Assembly (NCBI GenBank): GCA_030150045.1 | Contig: JASLGM010000028.1 | Coordinates: 1-64,000 of the forward strand | Source: Taishania sp. | GTDB taxonomy: Bacteria > Bacteroidota > Bacteroidia > Flavobacteriales_D > Crocinitomicaceae | DNA length: 64,000 nt | Direction of reading: 5' to 3' | In this document: positions 1 to 7,739 of the stretch, one piece after another | Numbering within the stretch: position 1 is the stretch's first letter | Layout of the letters: each line of letters begins with the position of its first letter | Program-made: the position numbers and the translations under genes | The notes under the pieces: model-generated | What the model was told of the DNA's origin: nothing | The model's input: only the letters and a program-made list of their open reading frames with translations | The model's database searches: none

Positions 1-6
1 TGAAGA

Positions 7-35
7 AAGGATGGTCGGATGGCCATCCTTTTTTT
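7..35 (+). terminator. Rho-independent terminator of a gene left of the window
   Basis: An 8-bp perfect stem (AAGGATGG with CCATCCTT, 8-nt loop) is followed by a run of seven T. It would end a plus-strand transcript entering from outside the window. Confidence 0.75.
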
Positions 36-92
36 ATGTTGAAAATGTTTGTTTCAATAAGAAAGAAAAATGTGAATAGAGGAGGAGGATTT

Positions 93-240
93 CCGGCCCG
101 GCGGAGGGTGATAGCTGTTTGCGGTGTTGCCTTCAGTTGCCGTTTTTGTGGTTGCGACCTTGGGAGCACACCAGAAAAAGGAAAGCAAGGTAAGGAAAAC
201 ACAAAAACACTAAAACCTGTAGACGGAAATGCCGGCCAAG
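93..240 (-). repeat. Element A, copy 1 (subfamily II, solo)
   Basis: Read on the minus strand this starts with a GGCCGGCATTTCCGTCTACA-type head and ends with AGCTATCACCCTCCGCCGG. Head and tail match the copy at 32021-32166, and more loosely 3838-3984. The ends can pair (GCCGGC with GCCGG). No element B follows on the minus strand. An open reading frame of 77 codons across it is not supported as a gene, because the repeat is non-coding elsewhere. Confidence 0.7.
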
Positions 241-278
241 AACTAGGCAAAAACACAGTTAATGACTAGCGATTTGAC

Positions 279-842
279 TTATTCGATGTAGCGTCTTTTT
301 TCAGGATGGGATTTGTCGAATTCAGTAATTCCCATGTTGGTCAGCTCCATGCCCAAATCCAATTGTTCGATGGAAAGGTAGGTGAGGAGTGTGCATCCAG
401 TTTTTTCTTTGGCGACCAACCAACAGGCTTCAAACCAGTTTTCGTAAATTTCATAGAGCTTTAGGTTGTGCTTATTTGTCATGTTTTCCCACTTGTTTTT
501 CTTTTTATACATTTCCTCTAATTCATCTAGCTCTACTTCGAGTTTATCGGAGATTACAAAGTATTCTTTTAATTCGCTGGAAAGAAAAAAGGTGTTTTCA
601 GTAATGATTTGTCCTGTTGCGTCCGTACCGAAAAACCACATGGAAAAACGTTCGTAGTGAAATTCAAAATTGTGATGAACAATATCTGTTTTTTGGTAAC
701 CAGGCAGCATATTTATAGTTGAATGATCGAGAAGGGATTCAATATTGGATGTTGTTACCTCGGTTGCCAATTCTAAAGCTACTTTAAATTCCAATCGCAA
801 TTGTTTTCGTTTTTTCTTGACTGTTTTTTTGATGTCTTCCAT
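279..842 (-). CDS. Hypothetical protein, 187 aa
   Basis: I do not recognise this family. The product begins with a very basic stretch (about residues 5-16, KKTVKKKRKQ), has no signal peptide or membrane segment, and is rich in acidic and aromatic residues, with a charged helical stretch (ELDELEEMYKKKNKWEN) near residues 104-120. It is probably a soluble cytoplasmic protein. It stands alone, transcribed towards the repeat at the left edge. Regular codon structure over 187 codons and a good isolated ATG support it as a real gene, but the function is unknown. Confidence 0.6.
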   Translation of the reverse strand: MEDIKKTVKKKRKQLRLEFKVALELATEVTTSNIESLLDHSTINMLPGYQKTDIVHHNFEFHYERFSMWFFGTDATGQIITENTFFLSSELKEYFVISDKLEVELDELEEMYKKKNKWENMTNKHNLKLYEIYENWFEACWLVAKEKTGCTLLTYLSIEQLDLGMELTNMGITEFDKSHPEKRRYIE

Positions 843-1034
843 AGTAAGCGTTTATGAAAATAAGCATTTTGTTGTGGCCAATAATAAGCAAAAATGTGTT
901 TTAGACAATGACTATTTAGAGGAGAATGCTTGTAATTGGGTGTTTGACTTGGTTGATAAGGTATTCTTGCCATTAGAAGAATTTATGATTTGAAAAACGG
1001 CACTAATTCTGTGTTTCGGCATGTAATTCTTATT

Positions 1035-1042
1035 TATATTTG
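1035..1042 (+). promoter_or_regulatory. Bacteroidota -7 box of the DUF2200 gene
   Basis: TATATTTG matches TAnnTTTG and lies 16 bases before the ATG at 1059. It rules out the longer reading frame from 990, which would start upstream of the transcript. Confidence 0.5.
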
Positions 1043-1058
1043 TTCGCAAATAGAGATA

Positions 1059-1421
1059 ATGAAAACAACGCCAGAGCATAATGCAAAATTTCCAAAATTG
1101 ATTTTTGCTGACGTATATCCGTATTATGTAAAGAAAATTGAGGCAAAGGGACGTACCATTTCTGAATTGCATCAAGTGATTTCGTGGCTCACAGGTTACG
1201 ATGAAACGCGTTTGGAAGAGTTGATTGCCGATCGGGTTAATTTTCAAACCTTTTTTGATGGTGCAACTTTACATCCGAATGCACATCTAATAACTGGGGT
1301 GATTTGTGGGTACCGTGTGGAGGAATTGTTAAATCCACTGACTCAAAATGCCAGACGCATGGACAAACTGATTGACGAATTAGCAAAAGGGAAAACGTTA
1401 GCGAAAATTCTTCGAACTTGA
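1059..1421 (+). CDS. DUF2200 family protein
   Basis: The 120-aa product matches what I remember of the DUF2200 family over its whole length: an N-terminal TPEHNAKFPK segment, a VYPYYVKKIEAKGRT block, the central ISWLTGYDE motif, and the strongly conserved NAHLITGVICGYRVEE and NPLTQ motifs. It is a small soluble protein with no export signal; the biochemical role of the family is not established. The frame is open from 990, but ATG 1059 gives the usual family length and lies just downstream of a TATATTTG promoter box. It is a single gene, convergent with the T9SS gene across a shared terminator. Confidence 0.85.
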   Translation: MKTTPEHNAKFPKLIFADVYPYYVKKIEAKGRTISELHQVISWLTGYDETRLEELIADRVNFQTFFDGATLHPNAHLITGVICGYRVEELLNPLTQNARRMDKLIDELAKGKTLAKILRT

Positions 1422-1440
1422 TTGGTTTCGAGTAATAGTA

Positions 1441-1475
1441 AAAAAAAAGAGGCGTTGAATGACGCCTCTTTTTTT
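1441..1475. terminator. Bidirectional terminator
   Basis: AGAGGCGT pairs with ACGCCTCT around a 6-nt loop, with A8 on the left and T7 on the right. It can end both the plus-strand DUF2200 gene and the minus-strand T9SS gene. Confidence 0.8.
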
Positions 1476-1509
1476 GATCTAAACGAATTTTCAGTAGTAG
1501 AAAGTAATG

Positions 1510-3348
1510 CTATTGTTTTACTATCTTTTTCGTGCTGATTTCACCTTCTGATGTTGTGAATTGCAAGATGTAAATACCTTGAGGTAAATGTTCGAAAGCT
1601 ATCTTTGTTTGACCTTTTTCTGCTTGTGTTTCAGAAAGTAAACGACTGTTTACATCAGTCAATGTTAAACGTCCTGCTTTAGGAGTTGTGATTTCCAAGT
1701 TAGCGGATACCGGATTGGGGAAGGCTACAAAACCTGTGTTTACAGCTAATTTGTTTGTCGCAAGATTATGGATGGAATAATCAGCACGTGCTTCACAAGA
1801 GGTTCCGTTTGAAACAACAACAGAATAGTCACCATTTTCTAAAATTTCTAAAGTGTTAGTTGTTTCCGTTAATTCGATATCGTTTAAAAACCACGTGTAA
1901 TTGTCGTACGGTTCTACAGTACTTAATACTGATCCGTTAAGCACTAATGTTGGTGTTTCCACAACATCCATCAATATCTTGAATGAGTCACGTAAAGTTG
2001 CACAGCCTAGTTGGTAGGCTACCGTATAAGTTCCAAATTCGTTAGCTGTAATTGATTCGGTTGTTTCTCCTGTGCTCCATGTGTAATTGGAAAGACCAGT
2101 ACTTGCAGCTGATAAGGTTTGCGTAAAAGGTTCTGTCTCACATTTGTAAACTTCTTGAATCATGCGACCAACAGTTGGAGTTACGGCATGTCCAATCACC
2201 ACATCATTTGGTAAACCTTGAGTAATGGCTCCGCTCGTATTGTTGATAGAAAAAGAAAGGGAGGTGATAGAGTCTTTGAACGCACAATCTAAACCTGGAA
2301 GGTCGGGATTGTTGATACAAGCGAAGAAGCTGTAACTATTGTATACCGGGCTTTGGAAAGGTGCAGCGACATAAATTTTTCCGTCTGGAGCTAATTTCAT
2401 ATCCGCATATTGTCCTGATTTACCTAAGTAAACCTTACCACTTTCTTGTCCAATCGCATTCAAATCAAATTGGTAAACGCTTCCAGGAGAAGTAATGGCT
2501 TGCGCATAGATTTTGTCGCCCTTTGGAGAAAATGTTGCGCCGTAAGCATTAATGTTGTCGACAAAAACAGTGTTGCTCACTCTTCCCGTAGCTGCATCAA
2601 AATCATACACCTCCAATGCTGTATCTGGATTTCCAGATCTAAAAGTTGTGGTCAAAATGCGCTTCCCGTCTGGAGAAACTTTCATTACACCTTGATAGTA
2701 AGCATTCGATGATAAATTACCCGCAACCGATTCAACAGGAGTTTCATTCAGCCCTTGTTCGGTAATATGGTAAGCGATAAATGTATTACTGATTCCCGAA
2801 CGTACCATAAGCCAGACGCTGTTGTCACACCCCGGAATGGCAATCATTTTTTCCGTCAAGTTGTCTTTTATAAGTTGTTCATGAAGTGGGAAAGTAAGAT
2901 CTATATCGCCTTTTCCATCGTCTAAAGACATATCTACAATGTTGACAAATAATCGACAATTGCTAACAGGGGTCAGCGCAAAAACGAAGTATTTGTTCGG
3001 TTGTCCAGGATAAGGAACAATCACACTTGCTTGTGTGGTCGAAGCAGTGTTTAAACCAGGACCATTGATGTTAGTCCCATTTGGCATAAGGTCGCCCAAA
3101 GCATTCCAAATTCTTGTTCCTGATGTGTAGAATAATAGCCTTCCGTTTGGGTCGCATACCGAAGCATGACCTTCGTTATTTCCCGTGATACTTGTGACAA
3201 TTTTTGTCGGCGGAGTGGTAGAAAAGTCTAAACCAACTTTATTTCCAAATGCCCATACGTTGTTGTGAGGAAGGTTATATTGCCCAAAAGCAAATACATG
3301 TGTAAAGAGTGTAAGTAGAAAAGATAAAGTAATTTTTGACTGCGTCAT
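1510..3348 (-). CDS. T9SS-exported beta-propeller protein with C-terminal sorting domain
   Basis: A 612-aa secreted protein. A signal peptide (SKITLSFLLTLFTHVFAFGQ) is followed by a WAFGNKVGLDF start and repeated strand motifs of the PD40/WD type (SPDGKRILTT, SPKGDKIYAQ, APDGKIYVAA) over about residues 30-370. One or two Ig/PKD-like segments (YTWSTGETTESITA, YTWFLNDIEL) come next. The last 75 or so residues are a type A T9SS sorting domain (FPNPVSANLEI, then LPQGIYILQF and a KKIVKQ end). The product is expected on the cell surface. I chose the Met at 3348 over 3381 because it begins the signal peptide directly. A cobalamin riboswitch lies about 130 nt upstream on the same strand, an unexpected regulator for such a protein. 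Confidence 0.85.
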   Translation of the reverse strand: MTQSKITLSFLLTLFTHVFAFGQYNLPHNNVWAFGNKVGLDFSTTPPTKIVTSITGNNEGHASVCDPNGRLLFYTSGTRIWNALGDLMPNGTNINGPGLNTASTTQASVIVPYPGQPNKYFVFALTPVSNCRLFVNIVDMSLDDGKGDIDLTFPLHEQLIKDNLTEKMIAIPGCDNSVWLMVRSGISNTFIAYHITEQGLNETPVESVAGNLSSNAYYQGVMKVSPDGKRILTTTFRSGNPDTALEVYDFDAATGRVSNTVFVDNINAYGATFSPKGDKIYAQAITSPGSVYQFDLNAIGQESGKVYLGKSGQYADMKLAPDGKIYVAAPFQSPVYNSYSFFACINNPDLPGLDCAFKDSITSLSFSINNTSGAITQGLPNDVVIGHAVTPTVGRMIQEVYKCETEPFTQTLSAASTGLSNYTWSTGETTESITANEFGTYTVAYQLGCATLRDSFKILMDVVETPTLVLNGSVLSTVEPYDNYTWFLNDIELTETTNTLEILENGDYSVVVSNGTSCEARADYSIHNLATNKLAVNTGFVAFPNPVSANLEITTPKAGRLTLTDVNSRLLSETQAEKGQTKIAFEHLPQGIYILQFTTSEGEISTKKIVKQ

Positions 3349-3415
3349 ATCTGTTTGTGTTAATGAATACAATATCCACACGAAACCAAAATGAAAACAG
3401 GAAATAAATAGAATT

Positions 3416-3466
3416 TTACCCCAAAAAGGTATCCCATTCGCTCCACTTTTCCTCCGAAAGTTTCAT
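3416..3466 (-). CDS. Possible 16-aa leader ORF between riboswitch and T9SS gene
   Basis: On the minus strand ATG at 3466 opens a 16-codon frame, MKLSEEKWSEWDTFLG, ending TAA at 3416. It sits just after the riboswitch aptamer and before the T9SS gene. The frame is also open backwards through the 3' half of the aptamer. It has no export signal. It could be a leader peptide, the remnant of a former riboswitch-controlled gene, or chance. Confidence 0.2.
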   Translation of the reverse strand: MKLSEEKWSEWDTFLG

Positions 3467-3475
3467 GTATCGCAA

Positions 3476-3645
3476 AATGGGCTGGTCTTCTGACTTAACA
3501 TCTCTTCGCGGCGTCTTCCCATAAAATGAATTTACAGTGACCTGTTGCGCGAAGCCAATACGTTGATATTCGATGTTTTACAGCTACGGGGATAGTGTTC
3601 GATTTTCACGACCTTCCCAATTAAACCCTCGAAAGGGTACCCAAA
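3476..3645 (-). ncRNA. Cobalamin (B12) riboswitch
   Basis: The minus strand reads, in order, GGGTACCC, GGGTTTAATTGGGAA, GGTCGTGAAAATC, the conserved CCCCGTAGCTGTAA, then GTCACTG, TGGGAAGACG, GAAG, and AAGTCAGAAGACC. This is the order and wording of the cobalamin aptamer, including the B12-box-like GTCAC/GCTGT region and the AGTCAGnAGACC 3' signature. It stands upstream of the minus-strand T9SS beta-propeller gene and should lower that gene's expression when adenosylcobalamin or a related corrinoid is plentiful. The expression platform is not obvious. Confidence 0.88.
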
Positions 3646-3653
3646 TTGTGGTG

Positions 3654-3661
3654 CAAAGGTA
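3654..3661 (-). promoter_or_regulatory. -7 box of the riboswitch transcript
   Basis: On the minus strand TACCTTTG (TAnnTTTG consensus) lies just before the aptamer. It would start the RNA at about 3648, the expected 5' edge of the riboswitch. Confidence 0.5.
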
Positions 3662-3692
3662 CACAACTTTGTTGGAGTAGAGTAAAAAATCA

Positions 3693-3797
3693 GGGCGTTC
3701 CACCACAAAGTCTTGTGGTGTCGGGCTTTTGCTACAAGTCCTCGTCCCCAAGTTTACTTGGGGACTGTGGGCTTTTCACGCCAATCCCTAACGCGGG
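3693..3797 (-). repeat. Element B, copy 1 (Flavo-1-like)
   Basis: The minus strand runs GCGTTAGGGATTGGCGTG, a hairpin with CCCCAAGT/ACTTGGGG arms, AAGCCCGAC, a second hairpin (CACCACAA/TTGTGGTG), then AACGCCC. The GCGTT and AACGC ends can pair. It follows element A copy 2 on the same strand. Confidence 0.75.
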
Positions 3798-3837
3798 CCG
3801 ACGGTTAATATGTGTGCTTTTGTTTTCAAACGGAAAC

Positions 3838-3984
3838 GCTACCCTGGCGGAAGGCGACAGCTGGTGGAAGTGGCTCTTTCAGTTGCCCGAACGTTGGCCG
3901 CGACTAACAGAAGCGCGCTGACGAAGGAGAGCAACGTAAAGAAGTCACGACAGCACTAAAGTCCTGAAGACAGAAATGGGAGCC
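3838..3984 (-). repeat. Element A, copy 2 (subfamily II)
   Basis: The minus strand begins GGCTCCCATTTCTGTCTTCA followed by GGACTTTAGTG and ends AGCTGTCGCCTTCCGCCAGG, like the copies at 93-240 and 32021-32166. Element B copy 1 follows on the same strand. It sits between tRNA-His and the riboswitch. A plus-strand reading frame over it is not a gene. Confidence 0.7.
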
Positions 3985-4005
3985 AAATCAAAAAAGTATA
4001 GGCAT

Positions 4006-4036
4006 AAAAAAAGGGAACTCATTTCTGAATTCCCTT
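4006..4036 (-). terminator. Terminator of tRNA-His
   Basis: On the minus strand AAGGGAA pairs with TTCCCTT around a 12-nt loop and runs into T7, starting five bases after the tRNA 3' end. Confidence 0.7.
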
Positions 4037-4041
4037 TGAAG

Positions 4042-4116
4042 GGTGGGAGATGGGTCTCGAACCCACGACCTCTGGAACCACAATCCAGCGCTCTAACCTA
4101 CTGAGCTACAACCACC
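4042..4116 (-). tRNA. tRNA-His (anticodon GTG)
   Basis: The minus strand reads GTAGCTCAG (D arm start), an anticodon stem CTGGA/TCCAG around loop TTGTGGT (anticodon GTG), and a T arm with GGGTTCGAGACCC. It carries the extra 5' G expected for tRNA-His. The acceptor stem GTGGTTG/CTCCCAC has two non-pairs (positions 5:68 and 6:67), which as far as I recall may be common in this group. No CCA is encoded. Confidence 0.9.
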
Positions 4117-4154
4117 ATATTTGTTTTCGAAACAACCGTTGCTGTTTGAGAGTG

Positions 4155-4184
4155 CAAATATAAGCGCTTTTTCTGTAATAGCAA
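4155..4184 (-). promoter_or_regulatory. Promoter of tRNA-His
   Basis: The minus strand has TTG (4184-4182), a 19-nt spacer and TATATTTG (4162-4155), 38 bases ahead of the tRNA. Both boxes and the spacing fit the flavobacterial promoter. Confidence 0.6.
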
Positions 4185-4424
4185 TAGGAAAAATGAAAAA
4201 AAACGAAAAAAAATAAGACGTTTGAAAAAGAAGAGATGTGACATGCCGATAAGTATTTGTGAAACAGCATTTTTTGTGAGAACAGAAAAATAAGGAGGTG
4301 ATGTTTTTTTTGCGATACATTGATTTGCCTTTCGTTTTTAGTGGAGATACATGTTACTTAAAATTGTTTGAAGAATTGTTGATAATTGATTTTTTTAAGC
4401 TGCGTTTTGGAAAAAGGTAGATTG
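4185..4424. other. Intergenic stretch without a gene
   Basis: This AT-rich spacer lies between the tRNA-His promoter and the promoter of the 4451 gene. A short minus-strand reading frame full of Phe, Lys and Asn is a composition artefact. I see no repeat or hairpin in it. Confidence 0.5.
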
Positions 4425-4432
4425 TAAATTTG
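4425..4432 (+). promoter_or_regulatory. -7 box of the polysaccharide cluster
   Basis: TAAATTTG (TAnnTTTG) lies 18 bases before the ATG at 4451, with a TTTTG about 15 bases further upstream. It is the likely promoter for the genes at 4451-7719. Confidence 0.5.
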
Positions 4433-4450
4433 TAAAAACAAATAAACAGG

Positions 4451-5437
4451 ATGTTAAAGATTGGGGTTTTAGGTGCTGGACATCTAGGAAAGATTCACAT
4501 TCGCTTGCTATTGGAATTGAGCGAACAGTTTGAAGTGGTTGGATTTTATGATCCTTTTCCAGATAATGCGGCAGAAGTTGCCACCCTTTTTGGGATCAAA
4601 GCATTTGCCACAGCCGAAGAGCTAATTGACGCGTCGGATTGCGTGGATATTGTTACACCAACCATAGCGCATTATGAATGTGCAAGTTTGGCTTTACGTA
4701 AAAGTAAACATGTGTTCATTGAAAAACCGGTAACGGAAACCTTGGACGAAGCGAAAAGCTTGATGTTGTTGGCAGAAGAAGCAGGCGTTAAAGTACAGGT
4801 TGGACATGTGGAACGCTTCAATCCGGCATTTGCTGCTGCCAAAGAATTTTTAAATCGCCCAATGTTTATTGAAACACACCGTTTGGCGTTGTTTAATCCC
4901 CGAGGAACGGATGTACCTGTGGTTTTGGATTTAATGATTCACGATTTAGACAGTATTTTAAGTGTAGTGAAGTCTGGAATTAAACGTGTTTCTGCTTCAG
5001 GAGTTGCTGTAGTGAGCGATACCCCAGATATTACCAATGCACGTATTGAATTTGATAATGGTTGTGTAGCAAATCTTACTGCCAGTCGTATTTCCATGAA
5101 AAACATGCGGAAATCACGATTCTTTCAAAAAGATGCTTACATCTCTGTGGACTATCTGGAGAAAGAACTAGAAGTGGTTCAAATGGAAGAAATTGAAGGC
5201 GAGCCAGGACCTTTTGATTTGGTGTTTGATATGGGGAATGGAAAGCCAGTGAAGCGTATTTTACTCGATAAGCCAGAGATAGAGCCTGTAAATGCCATCA
5301 AAGAAGAGTTGCGAACTTTCGGACTTGCCATTGTCAATAATACGCAGCCAATCGTTACATTAGAAGACGGATTTAGAGCCCTTGATGTAGCTCACCAGAT
5401 ATTGGATAAAATAAAAATGGTAAATACATTGATATAA
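4451..5437 (+). CDS. Gfo/Idh/MocA family NAD(P)-dependent oxidoreductase
   Basis: A 328-aa soluble dehydrogenase. The N-terminal Rossmann fold has the dinucleotide motif GAGHLG at residues 8-13. The family signature EKP is at 91-93 and a GHVERFNP motif follows near 118-125. The C-terminal half is the mixed alpha/beta substrate domain, with LDLMIHDLDSIL carrying the conserved His/Asp. The family oxidises or reduces sugar hydroxyls, typically on nucleotide sugars. The location upstream of a sugar-phosphate transferase suggests a surface-polysaccharide precursor as substrate, but this is inference. A promoter box stands just upstream and the lipoprotein gene follows after 39 nt. Confidence 0.88.
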   Translation: MLKIGVLGAGHLGKIHIRLLLELSEQFEVVGFYDPFPDNAAEVATLFGIKAFATAEELIDASDCVDIVTPTIAHYECASLALRKSKHVFIEKPVTETLDEAKSLMLLAEEAGVKVQVGHVERFNPAFAAAKEFLNRPMFIETHRLALFNPRGTDVPVVLDLMIHDLDSILSVVKSGIKRVSASGVAVVSDTPDITNARIEFDNGCVANLTASRISMKNMRKSRFFQKDAYISVDYLEKELEVVQMEEIEGEPGPFDLVFDMGNGKPVKRILLDKPEIEPVNAIKEELRTFGLAIVNNTQPIVTLEDGFRALDVAHQILDKIKMVNTLI

Positions 5438-5476
5438 TACAATAAAACCACGATTTTTGTGTTAATCAGTACTGTT

Positions 5477-6334
5477 ATGAAACAATTTTATTTGGCCCTT
5501 TTATTGGGATTGCCTTTCCTTTTTTCAGCTTGTGTGAAAAACAATCCGTTGCCAACTTGGTTAGTTGTTAAGCGTTTTCAGTTGGTGGACAATCCGGATA
5601 TTAATGAAGGAGAATTAACAGAAAACATAACCGAAGGATGGATTTATATAAACGATAAGTTTGTTGGTATCTTTCAACTTCCTTGTAAAATCCCTGTCCT
5701 ATATGAAGGAAAGGATTTAAAGGTTTCTGTTTATCCAACCGTTCGTATGAATGGAATTTTGGAAACGAAACAGCAACATCCTTATTTAGAAGGTTTTTAT
5801 GTAAATAAAGATTTTGTCTCGGGGGATACAACCTTTGTTCAACCACAAACAAAATACGTTTCAACAGCAGAATTTTGGATTGAAGACTTCCAATCGGGAT
5901 CTATCAAATTAACCAATGCGACGGATAACAATGCGATCATAAATCTAACCATTGATCCGAACGATGCCAATAACCGTTATGGAAGAATCGATTTGACACC
6001 AACAAACAATCAGTGGTCTGTTTATACCACTGATGGAATGACGTATACGAAAGGGGCAACCGTTTTAATGGAATTTGATTATTGTAATTCTACAGATGTT
6101 TCACCACGTCTTTTAGCAGGAAAATTAGATGGAACAATTGCCGAACACCTTAATTATCTAATGAATAAACAACCAAAAGATAAGTTAGTTTGGAAAAAAG
6201 CTTATATCGACTTTACAGAAATTGTTAACCTTTCAGGGGGATATAAATTTTGGCATATTCTGAAAGCAAGGTTAAACGAGGGAAGCACAGATGATGTTGT
6301 TTTGATTGATAATATAAAGTTGATTTATAGATAA
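5477..6334 (+). CDS. Conserved lipoprotein of the polysaccharide cluster
   Basis: A 285-aa product with a lipoprotein signal peptide: MKQFYLALLLGLPF then the lipobox FSAC with Cys at about residue 19. I chose Met 5477 over 5459 for that reason. The mature part is beta-rich (GWIYINDKFVGIFQLPCKIPVL; WIEDFQSGSIKLTN; FWHILKARLNEG) and looks like a jelly-roll or fibronectin-type fold. I do not assign a named family. It overlaps the next gene by one base (TAATG), so the two are co-translated, suggesting a role at the outer membrane linked to the polysaccharide made by the neighbours. Confidence 0.8.
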   Translation: MKQFYLALLLGLPFLFSACVKNNPLPTWLVVKRFQLVDNPDINEGELTENITEGWIYINDKFVGIFQLPCKIPVLYEGKDLKVSVYPTVRMNGILETKQQHPYLEGFYVNKDFVSGDTTFVQPQTKYVSTAEFWIEDFQSGSIKLTNATDNNAIINLTIDPNDANNRYGRIDLTPTNNQWSVYTTDGMTYTKGATVLMEFDYCNSTDVSPRLLAGKLDGTIAEHLNYLMNKQPKDKLVWKKAYIDFTEIVNLSGGYKFWHILKARLNEGSTDDVVLIDNIKLIYR

Positions 6335-7719
6335 TGTCAAAAAGAAAATTAACTTTTTACTTTATTGGTTTAGATTGGATTACAGCGCTCATTTCTTGGA
6401 TGCTGTTCTTTTATATACGTAAAATAAAAATTGAAGAAGCGGTTTTTAGCCTCTCTGATGCGTTCTATTTAGGCGTACTGTTGGTTCCATTCTTTTGGTT
6501 GGCTATTTTTGCCTTGCAAGGCACTTACCTTGATGTAAGGAGGGCATATCGAATGAAGATTCTATCGAATACTTTTTTCGGGACAATGTTGGGGAGCATC
6601 ATCCTTTTCTTTGCTTTATTACTTGATGATGACATTCAGACTTACCATCAATTTTATGACTTAATCATTTGGTTGTTTTTTATCCATTTCTTTTTATTTT
6701 CTATAGTACGATTGACCTTTGTAAGTGGAATTGTAAAGCGCATTCATACCCGACAAACAGGTTTTAAAACCGTAATTGTAGGTGATGCAAAGAAAGCCGA
6801 AGCGCTGGTTGTTGAATTAGATGCGTTAGAACGTTCAACGGGACACCAAGTCATTGGTTTTATTCCTTTTGCTGAACACGAGTCATCCACAATAAATTCG
6901 GTTGGACAATTGGAAGATTTAGAGCAAGTTATACGTCAGTTGGAAATTGAAGAGGTAATCATTGCTACTTCTGTTAATGAAATTGAAAAGTTACAGCAAG
7001 TAATTACGCGTATTGAAGGCTCTGATGTACGCATTCAAGTACTTTCAGAAATGGGAGATGTGTTTTCAGGAAAAACTAGAACCAATAATATCTTCGGAAC
7101 TTTGCTGATGGAGGTAAATGCAGAGGTTATGCCTGTTTGGCAAGTGGTTATCAAACGATTCATAGATATTATCTGTTCCCTTTTGGCGATCATTGTTTGC
7201 ATACCATTGTATCTTGGTTTGGCTATTTTGGTTAAATTTTCTTCCGAAGGTCCGATCTTTTTCTTACAAGAACGGATTGGAAAAGATGGAAAACCATTTA
7301 ACATCATTAAGTTTCGCACCATGTATGTTGATGCGGAAAAAGCCGGACCTCAACTTTCATCGTCTACCGACCCTCGTATTACCTCTGTTGGACGTGTCAT
7401 GCGAAAACTTCGTTTGGATGAATTCCCACAATTTTTTAATGTATTAAAAGGGGACATGTCTTTGGTTGGTCCTCGTCCAGAAAGACAGTATTTCATCGAT
7501 CAAATTACCGCTGTTGAACCTCAGTTTGTGCAATTGACAAAAGTGCGACCAGGTATTACTTCCTGGGGACAAGTGAAATACGGTTATGCGGAAAACGTAG
7601 ATCAAATGGTGCAACGCATGAAATATGATTTGCTCTACATGAAAAACAGAACCTTAGCATTAGATTTTAAGATCATGCTATATACGGTATTGATTGTCGT
7701 TAAGGCAAAAGGGAAGTAG
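6334..7719 (+). CDS. Polyprenyl-phosphate sugar-1-phosphate transferase (WcaJ/WbaP type)
   Basis: A 461-aa membrane enzyme that would start a polysaccharide by moving a sugar phosphate from a nucleotide sugar to undecaprenyl phosphate. Four N-terminal membrane helices (about residues 5-135) are followed by a cytosolic CoA-binding-like Rossmann domain (145-240), one more hydrophobic segment (275-300) and the catalytic bacterial sugar-transferase domain. The catalytic domain carries KFRTMYVDAEKAGP (326-339), LRLDEFPQFFNVLKGDMSLVGPRP (359-382) and RPGITSWGQV. All key family motifs are intact. It is the third gene of the cluster, overlapping the lipoprotein gene. The sugar used cannot be read from the sequence. 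Confidence 0.93.
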   Translation: MSKRKLTFYFIGLDWITALISWMLFFYIRKIKIEEAVFSLSDAFYLGVLLVPFFWLAIFALQGTYLDVRRAYRMKILSNTFFGTMLGSIILFFALLLDDDIQTYHQFYDLIIWLFFIHFFLFSIVRLTFVSGIVKRIHTRQTGFKTVIVGDAKKAEALVVELDALERSTGHQVIGFIPFAEHESSTINSVGQLEDLEQVIRQLEIEEVIIATSVNEIEKLQQVITRIEGSDVRIQVLSEMGDVFSGKTRTNNIFGTLLMEVNAEVMPVWQVVIKRFIDIICSLLAIIVCIPLYLGLAILVKFSSEGPIFFLQERIGKDGKPFNIIKFRTMYVDAEKAGPQLSSSTDPRITSVGRVMRKLRLDEFPQFFNVLKGDMSLVGPRPERQYFIDQITAVEPQFVQLTKVRPGITSWGQVKYGYAENVDQMVQRMKYDLLYMKNRTLALDFKIMLYTVLIVVKAKGK

Positions 7720-7739
7720 TAAAAACGAAAACAGAGGAA

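Noticed and set aside
36..269. 77-codon plus-strand reading frame
   Set aside because: It runs through element A copy 1 and starts inside the terminator. The protein has no recognisable features and the repeat is non-coding elsewhere.
3646..3921. 91-codon plus-strand reading frame
   Set aside because: It lies across element B copy 1 and element A copy 2, antisense to them, and has no family likeness.
4042..4116. Two mismatches in the tRNA-His acceptor stem
   Set aside because: The rest of the tRNA is regular, it has its own promoter and terminator, and similar mispairs may occur in related tRNA-His genes, so I did not treat it as a pseudogene.
4093..4320. 75-codon minus-strand frame
   Set aside because: Overlaps tRNA-His and its promoter, and is a low-complexity Phe/Ser/Lys translation of AT-rich DNA.
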